A stretch of 59,485 bases of DNA from Emticicia sp043780375 (lineage in GTDB: Bacteria > Bacteroidota > Bacteroidia > Cytophagales > Spirosomataceae): positions 1-59,485 of the forward strand of contig NZ_JAYWCU010000226.1 in assembly GCF_043780375.1 (NCBI RefSeq). Reading direction: 5' to 3'. This document shows positions 42,477 through 50,845 of the stretch, piece after piece. A program made the translations under genes and the position numbers. The notes beneath the pieces are model-generated. The model had not been told where the DNA came from, ran no database searches, and saw only the letters and a list, made by a program, of their open reading frames with translations. The stretch's first letter is position 1. Each line of letters starts with the position of its first letter.

Positions 42477-44156
42477 CTACAAATCAGTAACACATCCTTC
42501 ACTCGCCGAACTTACGTTTTTGATGTATTTTCTTAGAACACCTCTTGTAAATGTCGAAGGAATTTGTTTCCATGCGGCTCTTCGTATAGCTAATTCTTCG
42601 TCCGAAACATGAAGCGTTAGCTTATTATCAATGGCATCAATCGTAATTTTGTCACCATCTTTTACCAAGGCAATAGTACCACCGTCAAAGGCTTCGGGTG
42701 TAATATGCCCAACTACAAAACCGTGCGTTCCGCCAGAAAAACGGCCGTCGGTAATCATAGCAACGCTATTTCCTAAACCTGCACCCATTACTGCCGAAGT
42801 TGGTTTCAACATTTCGGGCATTCCTGGCCCACCTTTTGGTCCTTCGTTTCTGATTACAATTACTTGACCAGCTTTAATTTCGCCTTTGCTCAAAAACTCA
42901 ATTACTTCTTCTTCACGCTCACAAACTTTGGCAATTCCTTCAAACATTTCGCCTTCTTTGCCTGTAATTTTGGCAACAGCTCCTTTTTCGGCAAGATTTC
43001 CGTAAAGAATTTGTAAATGCCCCGAAGATTTGATTGGGTTTTCTAATGGATGAATCAGTTTCTGTGTTTCAAAATCCAAATCTAGTACATCTTCTAAATT
43101 TTCGGCGATGGTTTTGCCAGAAATCGTCATGCAATCGCCGTGAATAAGTCCTTTTTTAAGTAAATATTTCATCAAAGCAGGCACACCACCAATTGCCAAC
43201 ATGTCTTCCATATAGTATTTGCCCGAAGGTTTCAAATCTCCAATGAAAGGCGTGCGGTCAGAAATTGCTTGAATATCATCTAAAGTAAAACTTACATCGG
43301 CGGCACTTGCAATTGCCAAATAATGCAAAACTGCATTTGTTGAGCCGCCCATTACCATAACCATTGTCATAGCATTTTCAAATGCCTTGCGAGTCATTAT
43401 ATCACGTGGACAAATGTTTTTCTCCAACATATTTTTCATTGTCGCACCAATAGCAATACATTCTGCTTTTTTGCCTTCATGCGTAGCTGGGTAACTCGAT
43501 GAGTTTGGTAAAGTCAAACCCATTGCTTCCATTGACGATGCCATTGTGTTGGCGGTGTACATTCCGCCACAAGCCCCAGCCCCAGGAATTGCATTTTTTA
43601 TTACCCCTTCATAATCTTCGTCCGAAATTGTTCCTGCAAATTTTTTACCCAAAGCCTCAAATGCTGAAACAATATCTAATTTTTGTCCCTTATATTCACC
43701 CGTACGAATCGTTCCGCCATAAACCAACATTCCTGGGCGATTCAATCTTGCCAAAGCCATCATTGCTCCCGGCATATTTTTATCACAACCTACAACTGCA
43801 ATCACGCCATCGTACCATTGAGCAGCCACTACATCTTCGATAGAGTCAGCAATAATATCTCGACTTGGTAATGAATAACTCATGCCGTCGTTGCCATTTG
43901 TCATGCCATCCGAAACACCGATTGTATTAAAAATTAAGCCAACCATGCCATTTTCTTGAATACCTTTTTTGACATGAACCGACAAGCCGTTGAGGTGCAT
44001 GTTGCAAGTATTTCCTTCATAACCTGTACTTGCAATGCCAATTTGGGCTTTTTGCATATCTTCGTCAGTCAAACCTACTCCGTAGAGCATCGCTTTGGCT
44101 GCTGGATTTTCAATTTCTTGTGTAAGGGTGCGGCTGAATTTATTTAAGATTGCCAT
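42477..44156 (-). CDS. ilvD: Dihydroxy-acid dehydratase
   Basis: Iron-sulfur enzyme of valine and isoleucine synthesis that dehydrates dihydroxyacids to 2-keto acids. Cluster cysteines are visible in GNTCNMH, GCDKNMPGAMMA and GACGGMYTANTMA, followed by GGSTNAVLH and the C-terminal DGRFSGGTHGFVVGHITPEA signature. 559 aa. It is the first enzyme gene of the ilv operon, about 110 bases downstream of the leader peptide stop. Confidence 0.97.
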   Translation of the reverse strand: MAILNKFSRTLTQEIENPAAKAMLYGVGLTDEDMQKAQIGIASTGYEGNTCNMHLNGLSVHVKKGIQENGMVGLIFNTIGVSDGMTNGNDGMSYSLPSRDIIADSIEDVVAAQWYDGVIAVVGCDKNMPGAMMALARLNRPGMLVYGGTIRTGEYKGQKLDIVSAFEALGKKFAGTISDEDYEGVIKNAIPGAGACGGMYTANTMASSMEAMGLTLPNSSSYPATHEGKKAECIAIGATMKNMLEKNICPRDIMTRKAFENAMTMVMVMGGSTNAVLHYLAIASAADVSFTLDDIQAISDRTPFIGDLKPSGKYYMEDMLAIGGVPALMKYLLKKGLIHGDCMTISGKTIAENLEDVLDLDFETQKLIHPLENPIKSSGHLQILYGNLAEKGAVAKITGKEGEMFEGIAKVCEREEEVIEFLSKGEIKAGQVIVIRNEGPKGGPGMPEMLKPTSAVMGAGLGNSVAMITDGRFSGGTHGFVVGHITPEAFDGGTIALVKDGDKITIDAIDNKLTLHVSDEELAIRRAAWKQIPSTFTRGVLRKYIKNVSSASEGCVTDL

Positions 44157-44197
44157 TGATTTTTGATAAATGTGGTTATAAATACTTAGTTTTATGC

Positions 44198-44229
44198 AAA
44201 AAAACCTTCCTCACCGTTTGTGAAGAAGG
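44198..44229 (-). terminator. Attenuator terminator hairpin upstream of ilvD
   Basis: On the minus strand CCTTCTTCACA (44229-44219) pairs with GGTGAGGAAGG (44215-44205), with one G-T wobble, followed by seven T. It lies between leader peptide and ilvD. Confidence 0.85.
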
Positions 44230-44249
44230 TTTTGATTATTGCATAGCAT

Positions 44250-44260
44250 CCTTCTTCACA
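44250..44260 (-). promoter_or_regulatory. Antiterminator segment (region 2)
   Basis: TGTGAAGAAGG on the minus strand is perfectly complementary over 11 bases to the 5' arm of the terminator (44219-44229), so the two structures are mutually exclusive. A smaller hairpin ACTCGT-CTGA-ACGAGT covers the leader stop codon just upstream. Confidence 0.75.
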
Positions 44261-44265
44261 CTCGT

Positions 44266-44316
44266 TCAGACGAGTAGAAGAATAATTGGAACAACTATAA
44301 CGCTTGGTAATTTCAT
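44266..44316 (-). CDS. ilvL: ilv leader peptide MKLPSVIVVPIILLLV
   Basis: A 16-codon ATG-started ORF in which 10 of 16 residues are Val, Ile or Leu, including a run of IILLLV just before the stop. It lies between the predicted promoter and the attenuator of ilvD. The size, codon bias and position are those of classical ilv leader peptides: stalling at any of the three branched-chain codons should free region 2 for antitermination. Too short for routine gene callers. Confidence 0.85.
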   Translation of the reverse strand: MKLPSVIVVPIILLLV

Positions 44317-44372
44317 CAATAAAAATATTCTCTAATTGCGAATATTCGCTATGTGCGAATCGTTTTCTGATA

Positions 44373-44404
44373 CAAATAAATTTACTTTGCTTTATATTTC
44401 CAAA
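44373..44404 (-). promoter_or_regulatory. Promoter of the ilv operon
   Basis: TTTG (44404-44401), a 20-base spacer and TTTATTTG (44380-44373) match the consensus with one mismatch in the -7 box. The transcript would start near 44366, about 50 bases before the leader ATG, and begins with a hairpin (ATTCGC/GCGAAT). The remainder of the 44157-44542 gap shows nothing more. Confidence 0.55.
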
Positions 44405-44542
44405 TAATTTTGTCGAAATTTTTTAGAATTATTTTTTGTTTAGAATTATTTAAATTTTTTTCTTTAGAAAAGTCTTACATTATTATATCTAATATGCCTC
44501 TTTTTGCTTAATATTGACCCTCAAACCTTTTTATTCAACCGT

Positions 44543-45385
44543 ATGAAAATCTATAAAACTTTACAAGGTTTCGTTATTGAACATGAAAGCCAATTTTACA
44601 TCTCTCGACATATTGATTGGGATTTATTTGTCAATCGTGAAGATCTATATTTTGAATTGCAGCGAGAAATACAACTTTTGCCAGCAGCATCAGAGTATAA
44701 GTCATTAATAGACAATGGTTTACAAGCTCCCATTCAATCACAAGAGGTTTGGGCAGCGGGTGTAACGTACCTCAAAAGCCGAAATGCTCGCATGGAAGAG
44801 TCAAAAAAGTCGGGTGGGGATAATTTTTATGACCGTGTGTATGATGCTGATAGACCAGAGATTTTTTTCAAGGCAAGTCCGCATCGTGTGGTAGGTTCGG
44901 GGCAAAATGTGAGAATAAGACGTGATTCAAAATGGAATGTCCCTGAACCAGAACTGACGCTGTTCATAAATTCAAAAGGACAAATTTCGGGTTATACCGT
45001 TGGAAATGATATGAGTTCGAGAGATATTGAGGGCGAAAATCCTTTGTATTTGCCTCAAGCAAAAACGTATGACAAAAGTGCCGCCATTGGGCCTTGTATC
45101 GCTATTTTTGATGAACCAATTTCTCCCGAAACTATAATTACTATTGAAATTCTACGTTACGAAATCACTCTTTTTTCAAATTCAATAGAAATAAATCAAA
45201 TGAAACGAAAACATACCGAACTCGTGGAGTTTTTATTTAGAGAATCATCGTTTCCTAATGGTTGTTTCTTGATGACAGGCACTGGACTTGTGCCAAATGA
45301 TGAATTTACACTTGAAGTTGGCGACGAAATACGTATAACCATTGATGGCATCGGAACTTTAGTGAATACAGTTGAGATGAAGTAA
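44543..45385 (+). CDS. Fumarylacetoacetate hydrolase-family 2-keto-3-deoxy-acid dehydratase-like protein
   Basis: The ATG at 44543 gives MKIYKTLQGFVIEHES. The FAH fold shows metal-binding acidic residues in EPELTLFIN and GNDMSSRDIEGENPLYLPQAKTYDKSAAIGP. The pattern (AAGVTYLKSRNARMEESK, EIFFKASPHRVVG) is close to 2-keto-3-deoxy-D-arabinonate/xylonate dehydratases, which produce alpha-ketoglutarate semialdehyde. The gene is followed by a KGSA dehydrogenase-like gene, which supports that activity. 280 aa. The sugar acid used is unknown. Confidence 0.8.
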   Translation: MKIYKTLQGFVIEHESQFYISRHIDWDLFVNREDLYFELQREIQLLPAASEYKSLIDNGLQAPIQSQEVWAAGVTYLKSRNARMEESKKSGGDNFYDRVYDADRPEIFFKASPHRVVGSGQNVRIRRDSKWNVPEPELTLFINSKGQISGYTVGNDMSSRDIEGENPLYLPQAKTYDKSAAIGPCIAIFDEPISPETIITIEILRYEITLFSNSIEINQMKRKHTELVEFLFRESSFPNGCFLMTGTGLVPNDEFTLEVGDEIRITIDGIGTLVNTVEMK

Positions 45386-45434
45386 CCGTATGACGGATTT
45401 CCTAATCTGTCGTACAAAATCATATTTTAATCAA

Positions 45435-45466
45435 TACAACTTTTTAACTTTCAAACTTTACAACTT
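45435..45466 (+). repeat. Four tandem octads before a start codon
   Basis: TACAACTT, TTTAACTT, TCAAACTT and TACAACTT follow each other and end 4 bases before the ATG at 45471. No G is present in the array. Confidence 0.75.
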
Positions 45467-45470
45467 GATA

Positions 45471-47033
45471 ATGCAAATCACAGGAAGAAATATCATAGGT
45501 TTTGAAACATTTTCAGAAGGAACGGTAGCCATTCAAGCAATAAACCCAGCTACTGGCGAAACCTTAGCACCGTTGTTTTATAAAGCCACTACTGATGAAC
45601 TCAATTATGCTGCCGACAAAGCAGCAAAAGCATTTCAAATTTACCGCAAAAAGTCAGGTTTTGAAAAAGCCAGTTTTTTAGAAAAAATAGCTGAAGAAAT
45701 AGAAAACTTAGGCGACTTATTGACCGAAAGATATGTTGCAGAATCGGGATTACCACAAGGACGTGCAGCAGGAGAGAGGGGACGAACCACTGGTCAGCTT
45801 CGTCTTTTTGCTCAACTTTTGCGTGAAGGGTCATGGGTAAATGCTCGAATAGATGCTGCTTTGCCAGAGCGTCAGCCAGCTCCACGCCCCGATATTCGTG
45901 CCATGGAAAGACCACTGGGAGTTGTCGGCGTTTTTGGAGCAAGTAATTTTCCTTTGGCATTTTCGGTGGCAGGTGGCGATACCGCTTCGGCTTTGGCGGC
46001 GGGTTGTTGTGTTATTTTTAAAGCTCATCCTGCCCATCTTGGAACATCAGAGTTAGTCGGAAAAGCAATTCAAAAAGCTGCGGAGGCAACAAATATGCCC
46101 GATGGAGTATTTTCATTACTGTTTGATGATGGACACGAAATCGGTTCGGCTTTGGTGAAACACCCAAGTATAAAGGCTGTCGGTTTCACGGGTTCTTATA
46201 AAGGGGGTAAAGCATTATTTGATGCAGCAGTTACTCGCCCCGAACCAATTCCTGTTTATGCCGAAATGGGAAGTGTAAACCCTGTTTTTGTTTTGCCGAA
46301 AATTTTGGCAGAAAAAGGCTCGGCAATTGCTCAAAACTTTGTGGCTTCAGTAACAATGGGTGTTGGACAGTTTTGTACGAACCCAGGAATGTTGTTTTTG
46401 CAAAAAAATGATAATTTTATGAAGGAATTAGAAAAACAAGCACCAACTGCACAAGGAGGCGTAATGCTCACAACGGGTATTCGTGATGCTTATGTAAAAG
46501 GTATCGAACACGCAAAAAACTTTACTCAAATTATTGGTATTGGTAAAGCACCCGAAGGTTTTACTGCAGTTGAACCAATTATTTTACGAACAGATATTGA
46601 AGGTTTGAATAATAATGCACATCTTGGAGAGGAAATTTTTGGACCTACAAGTTTGGTTGTGGAAGCAAATTCAAGAGAGGAGATTTTGCAAGCAGCCAAA
46701 AACCTTACAGGACATTTGACGGCAACGGTTCACGGTACAGCAGAAGATTTGGCAGAGTATGCTGATTTAATAGAAATTTTAGAGCAAAAGGTAGGTAGAA
46801 TTCTAATCAACGGTTTTCCAACTGGCGTAGAAGTTTCTCATGCGATGGTTCATGGTGGCCCATTTCCTGCAACTACAGATTCTCGTAGCACATCGGTTGG
46901 CACAATGGCAATTACTCGTTTTACTCGCCCTGTTTGTTATCAAAACTTCCCAGATTCGCTTTTATTGGATGAACTAAAAAGCGATAATCCATTAAACATT
47001 TGGCGTTTGATTGATGGTGAGCTAAAGAAATAA
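45471..47033 (+). CDS. Alpha-ketoglutarate semialdehyde dehydrogenase (NADP-type ALDH)
   Basis: Oxidises 2,5-dioxopentanoate to 2-oxoglutarate in the non-phosphorylating pentose/uronate pathways. The ATG at 45471 gives MQITGRNIIGFETFS. Key segments: GVFGASNFPLAFSVAGGDTASALAAGC, the nucleotide loop GFTGSYKGG, catalytic glutamate in AEMGSVNPVFVLP and catalytic cysteine in GQFCTNPG. 520 aa matches the KGSADH subfamily. It follows the FAH-family dehydratase, so the pair could deliver a deoxy-keto acid to the citric acid cycle. Confidence 0.85.
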   Translation: MQITGRNIIGFETFSEGTVAIQAINPATGETLAPLFYKATTDELNYAADKAAKAFQIYRKKSGFEKASFLEKIAEEIENLGDLLTERYVAESGLPQGRAAGERGRTTGQLRLFAQLLREGSWVNARIDAALPERQPAPRPDIRAMERPLGVVGVFGASNFPLAFSVAGGDTASALAAGCCVIFKAHPAHLGTSELVGKAIQKAAEATNMPDGVFSLLFDDGHEIGSALVKHPSIKAVGFTGSYKGGKALFDAAVTRPEPIPVYAEMGSVNPVFVLPKILAEKGSAIAQNFVASVTMGVGQFCTNPGMLFLQKNDNFMKELEKQAPTAQGGVMLTTGIRDAYVKGIEHAKNFTQIIGIGKAPEGFTAVEPIILRTDIEGLNNNAHLGEEIFGPTSLVVEANSREEILQAAKNLTGHLTATVHGTAEDLAEYADLIEILEQKVGRILINGFPTGVEVSHAMVHGGPFPATTDSRSTSVGTMAITRFTRPVCYQNFPDSLLLDELKSDNPLNIWRLIDGELKK

Positions 47034-47042
47034 AAACCATTG

Positions 47043-47085
47043 AACAAAGAGACCCCAAATCTATCCAATTTGAGGTCTCTTTGTT
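47043..47085. terminator. Terminator between KGSADH and the WG-repeat gene
   Basis: AACAAAGAGACC and GGTCTCTTTGTT form the outer stem, with an inner CAAAT/ATTTG pairing; T-rich sequence follows. Confidence 0.75.
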
Positions 47086-47105
47086 ATAAAGTATTCAGCT
47101 TAAAA

Positions 47106-49154
47106 TCACTTTTGATTTGCCTTGCGTATAAGGTCATAAAACTTAGCACTATTGGCAGAAATACAATCTCCACCGCTATTTAAGTTATATAAATTATTTG
47201 AAGTATCAGATAATTCGTACTGACTTGTATCTTCCATATATCGAACCGACTTAAACAAGCAAGGGGCTATTTTAGCATTAAATTTATTAATAATACCAAC
47301 TTTGTTATTTCCTTTTGAAACTATCGCCATTCCATTTTTGAATTGGTTAATTTCGGAGTATTCAAAAGTTATCTGCACTTTCCCTTTTTTATCAATAAAA
47401 CCGTATTTATTATTGTCATATTTGACTCCAATCAGTCCTTCTGATGAAAACAATAATTCGTTATAAGATGGTGTTAAAACTTCTTTTCCTGTAAAATCCA
47501 GTAAGCCCCATTTATCACCTTTCAACATCGCTAAGTTTGTGCGGTCGAACTTACGAATGTTTTTGTAGGCTTCTGTGGTAAATCTTTTCAAAGTATTTTT
47601 ATCTATAAGGTTATAACCATCATCATAGTTGCCTTTTTCAGTAGGAGAGTTTGTACGAACCACAACCAATGTACTGGCAAGAATAGTATCTGTAACCATG
47701 TAGCGAATACCTTCTGGGGCGTTAGGATTAACTTTATCAATAACAATTCTTCCGAAACGGTCATAGACAATATCTACTAAACAATTACCTACTGGTTTGC
47801 TACAATTAGTTGCTTTTTCGGTAACTACAGCCAATCCTGTTACGTTAAAGGGTTGTACCTCATCATAAATAGGTGGAATAACTTCGGTGCCATCAAAGCT
47901 TATGTAACCACATTTTGTTGTTCCTTTATCAGCAATAGATTTACAGGCAGGAGCTAATCCAAATCTGTTAAAATCACCAATTGTGGCATAAGTTTCACTT
48001 AACTTACGTTCGTTAAGTTCTATTAAGCGAATACCCGAAGCATCTTTTGCTATTACCGAGGCTGCTGTTGGTGAAACACTTGGGTCAATTGTTACACTAC
48101 GAATATAGTCATAAGAAGGTTTGATTCGAGTATTCCCATCGGAATCAATTAAACCTACTTTTTTGTTTTGTTCAACAATTATCCAGCGATTTGCTTCTGA
48201 AAGTGTAATTTTATCAAAAGTGATGTCAGTAATTGACGAACCATCTATTTTTATCAATCCAAACAGTTTACCATTTCTTACTTTAAAAATATTACCAATA
48301 AATGCTTCAATTTCATCATAACCTGCTGAAATGGGCTTTTTAATAGAATCATAGCTGTTGTCAATAAGGGCAAATTTATTGCTTTTAAACTTCGCTAAAC
48401 TAACCCCAAATTTCAAGGCTTTGGCATCTATTATATCTGTTAAAACCTCACTTTCAATACCTTCAGCATTTACAAAATGCCAGAAAAATTTTTTCACTAA
48501 TGCTCTGCCATCATTGAATGGCTCGGCGTAGTCATATTGTGCAGGAATAACTTCTTCGCCACAAAGGTTCAAAAATCCAAAAACCATGTCTTTTTTTACA
48601 CGGGCATAGCCTTGATGGTAATTGTCAATCAAACCGTAGCGAGGATTTCCTTTTAGTGTTTCTAATGAAAAACCGGTAATGGCTTTTCCTTCATCGTCTT
48701 GCGTGAGTAAAAAAGAACCTTTCTCTTTTTCAGAAAAGCATTGTCCACTCTGGCTTACAGAATAGGTTTTATTCAATTGGCTTGCCTGTTCAAGCTTAGA
48801 AACATTGTCAATTGTGATTTTATTCACAATTTCGAGTTCTCGCTTGTAGGCATTTTCTATTTGAGTAAGATAATTTGGAAATTGCTCGTGTGTGAGGTAG
48901 TCTTGTTTTACGAGCAAACTATCCATTTCTTTAGGCAAAGTTTTTTTTCTATTATCCTCAAACTGTGACATTGAGTTTTTAGCATAACTTATAACAGACT
49001 TGCGGGCAACAGCTCCAGAAACAAATTGTTGTTGAGTTTTAGCAAAGCCCCCGGTTGAATCTTTTGGGGACATTGATACAGCTTGCACTACTTGTGCAAA
49101 AGTATTACTGACGAAGTTAATAAGTAAAAATAGGATAATGGAAAATTTCTTCAT
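47106..49154 (-). CDS. Secreted WG-repeat protein
   Basis: The signal peptide MKKFSIILFLLINFVSNTFAQ is followed by a helical region (about 40-130) and then multiple WG-type repeats, each of the form G-L-I-D-x-x-G-x-x-x-I-x-x-x-Y-D (KVGLIDSDGNTRIKPSYDYIR, KWGLLDFTGKEVLTPSYNELL, KYGFIDKKGKVQITFEYSEI). Such repeats form a beta-rich scaffold. 682 aa. Function unknown; a surface or periplasmic location is inferred. Confidence 0.82.
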   Translation of the reverse strand: MKKFSIILFLLINFVSNTFAQVVQAVSMSPKDSTGGFAKTQQQFVSGAVARKSVISYAKNSMSQFEDNRKKTLPKEMDSLLVKQDYLTHEQFPNYLTQIENAYKRELEIVNKITIDNVSKLEQASQLNKTYSVSQSGQCFSEKEKGSFLLTQDDEGKAITGFSLETLKGNPRYGLIDNYHQGYARVKKDMVFGFLNLCGEEVIPAQYDYAEPFNDGRALVKKFFWHFVNAEGIESEVLTDIIDAKALKFGVSLAKFKSNKFALIDNSYDSIKKPISAGYDEIEAFIGNIFKVRNGKLFGLIKIDGSSITDITFDKITLSEANRWIIVEQNKKVGLIDSDGNTRIKPSYDYIRSVTIDPSVSPTAASVIAKDASGIRLIELNERKLSETYATIGDFNRFGLAPACKSIADKGTTKCGYISFDGTEVIPPIYDEVQPFNVTGLAVVTEKATNCSKPVGNCLVDIVYDRFGRIVIDKVNPNAPEGIRYMVTDTILASTLVVVRTNSPTEKGNYDDGYNLIDKNTLKRFTTEAYKNIRKFDRTNLAMLKGDKWGLLDFTGKEVLTPSYNELLFSSEGLIGVKYDNNKYGFIDKKGKVQITFEYSEINQFKNGMAIVSKGNNKVGIINKFNAKIAPCLFKSVRYMEDTSQYELSDTSNNLYNLNSGGDCISANSAKFYDLIRKANQK

Positions 49155-49183
49155 CGTGGTTGGTTTTTACTGTTAATATTTAG

Positions 49184-49191
49184 CAAAGATA
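49184..49191 (-). promoter_or_regulatory. -7 box TATCTTTG for the WG-repeat gene
   Basis: Exact TAnnTTTG match 29 bases before the ATG. The 49155-49496 gap otherwise contains only A/T-rich sequence and the skp terminator. Confidence 0.5.
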
Positions 49192-49436
49192 ATGTTTTTG
49201 TTTTCCTGAAAAGTTTCGCAAATTATATTCAATTATTATAAAATCCATAAAAAAGAAAAAAATATTTATAAAAAGCACTTTTTTCTTTTCTTTAGAAAAA
49301 CAAAAATCGTGGTAATAAACGGAAAATAAGCACTTTTAACTTGGGTTGATAAAGATAGTTAAAGAATTTTTTTTACTTACAAAAGTAGCCAATCGCTACA
49401 TGATTCTTGAAAAATGTGGAAAGTAAATTATATAAC

Positions 49437-49472
49437 AAAAACCGCAAGAAAATTAATCTTCTTGCGGTTTTT
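49437..49472. terminator. Terminator after the skp pair
   Basis: AAAACCGCAAGAA and TTCTTGCGGTTTT form a perfect stem with a short loop and T runs on both strands. It ends the uppS-bamA-skp block. Confidence 0.85.
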
Positions 49473-49496
49473 CAAGTATTTTATTGTTCACTAACC

Positions 49497-50078
49497 TTAT
49501 TTCTTAGGTGCAGGAACTGGAGTTGTTTGTGCTGCTGTTTTTGCAGGAGGTGTTACGCCTAATTTTTTGAAAATTAAGTCTGAAATGTTATCAGCATCGG
49601 GTGCAACTAACAAGATTGGAGTTGTTCCTGGCCCAGCGTCAGTATTAAAAACATACGTATATCCATTTTCTTTAGCAACATCTTTTACAGTTTTGTCGAT
49701 TTTCTCTAAAACTGGAGCTAATAGTTGTTGTTGTTTTTGTTGCAATGCAGTTTCAGAATTTTGTTGAAATTCTTGAATAGCAGTTTGACCACTTTGCAAT
49801 TCTTTCTCACGGTCAGCTTTAATTACTGCTGACATAGTTCCACCATTTTTTTGATAATCTTCGTATTTTGCTTGAAAAGCTGCAATTTTATCTTGCAAAA
49901 GTTTATCATACTGAGCTTTTTCAGTTTTCAGTTTACTTTCAATATCCTTTGCATCTGGTATGTTGTTCAGAATAAAATCAACATTGGTATAGCCAATTTT
50001 TGCAGTTTGGGCATTTACGTTAGCAATACCAACAAACATTAAAGCCGTGATAAATGCGGCAAAAAATTTCGTCTTCAT
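49497..50078 (-). CDS. OmpH/Skp family periplasmic chaperone
   Basis: The signal peptide ends at ANVNAQ. The body is a long helical hairpin with coiled-coil heptads (IESKLKTEKAQYDKLLQDKIAAFQAKYEDYQKNGG and KADREKELQSGQTAIQEFQQ) and a small beta part, IGYTNVDFIL, typical of Skp, which binds unfolded outer-membrane proteins. 193 aa, with a Pro/Ala/Lys-rich tail. It is the second of two tandem skp genes downstream of bamA, 7 bases from the first. Confidence 0.9.
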   Translation of the reverse strand: MKTKFFAAFITALMFVGIANVNAQTAKIGYTNVDFILNNIPDAKDIESKLKTEKAQYDKLLQDKIAAFQAKYEDYQKNGGTMSAVIKADREKELQSGQTAIQEFQQNSETALQQKQQQLLAPVLEKIDKTVKDVAKENGYTYVFNTDAGPGTTPILLVAPDADNISDLIFKKLGVTPPAKTAAQTTPVPAPKK

Positions 50079-50085
50079 TTGTTTA

Positions 50086-50643
50086 CTATTTTTTTGGTTT
50101 GATTACTTGGTTATTTTGGTTTTTGTCTTCTTTCAATGAAATTCCTAAGGCCTCCAATACATAATCGGTATAATCATGGCGAGGGTCGGTATAAATCATA
50201 TTAATATCTGATGCTTTGTCAAAAATAAACATTAATTGTTTTTGTCGGGCTATTTTTTCACAAGCTTTATAGATTTCGTCTAAAGATGGTTTTATCAATT
50301 CTTTCTTTTTTTGAAAAACCAAACCATTGATGCCAAAAACTTTATTATTTAGGTCTTTCAAGGCATTTTCTTTGTCTTCAATATTTTTTAGTCGTTCACG
50401 TTTCATATCAGCTGTTAACAAAATTTCTTCTTGCTGATACTGTAAACGCATTTTTTTTAGCTCTGTTTCTTTCTCTTCAATATCTTGCACCCATTTTTCG
50501 GAATATTTTTCCATATCCTCTTGTGCTTTTTTGTACTCGGGCATTTTGCTTGTAATGAACTCCGAATCGACATATCCAAACTTCTGTGCGAAGGTTTGAA
50601 CAGAAACAAATGCCAAAATTAGTAAAAATATTGTCTTTTTCAT
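50086..50643 (-). CDS. OmpH/Skp family periplasmic chaperone
   Basis: The signal peptide ends at VQTFAQ, then KFGYVDSEFITSKMPEYKKAQEDMEKYSEKWV and coiled-coil segments rich in K/E; the C-terminal IYKACEKIARQKQLMFIFDKA forms the body. 185 aa. Two paralogues in a row are common in Bacteroidota and may serve different clients. It lies downstream of bamA, with a dyad symmetry in the gap. Confidence 0.9.
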   Translation of the reverse strand: MKKTIFLLILAFVSVQTFAQKFGYVDSEFITSKMPEYKKAQEDMEKYSEKWVQDIEEKETELKKMRLQYQQEEILLTADMKRERLKNIEDKENALKDLNNKVFGINGLVFQKKKELIKPSLDEIYKACEKIARQKQLMFIFDKASDINMIYTDPRHDYTDYVLEALGISLKEDKNQNNQVIKPKK

Positions 50644-50730
50644 TCAAAAATAATTGTCAATGCTTAAATTTGTGAATGTTTTTTATTTAATGGTAAATTA
50701 TTGAAGCCTTTAAGTTTTTGTGATTCTGAC

Positions 50731-50762
50731 ATACTAACGTATCTTACGTAACTAATTAGTAT
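50731..50762. other. Dyad symmetry between bamA and skp
   Basis: ATACTAA (50731-50737) and TTAGTAT (50756-50762) enclose the palindrome TTACGTAA (50744-50751). It lies in the 202-base gap between bamA and the first skp; function unknown. Confidence 0.4.
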
Positions 50763-50845
50763 ATCATTAACAGATTTTTAACAAATAGGTAAACCAATAA
50801 TTCACTTAAAAACTATCTACTTGCTGGCGATTAACAATAGTCTAA

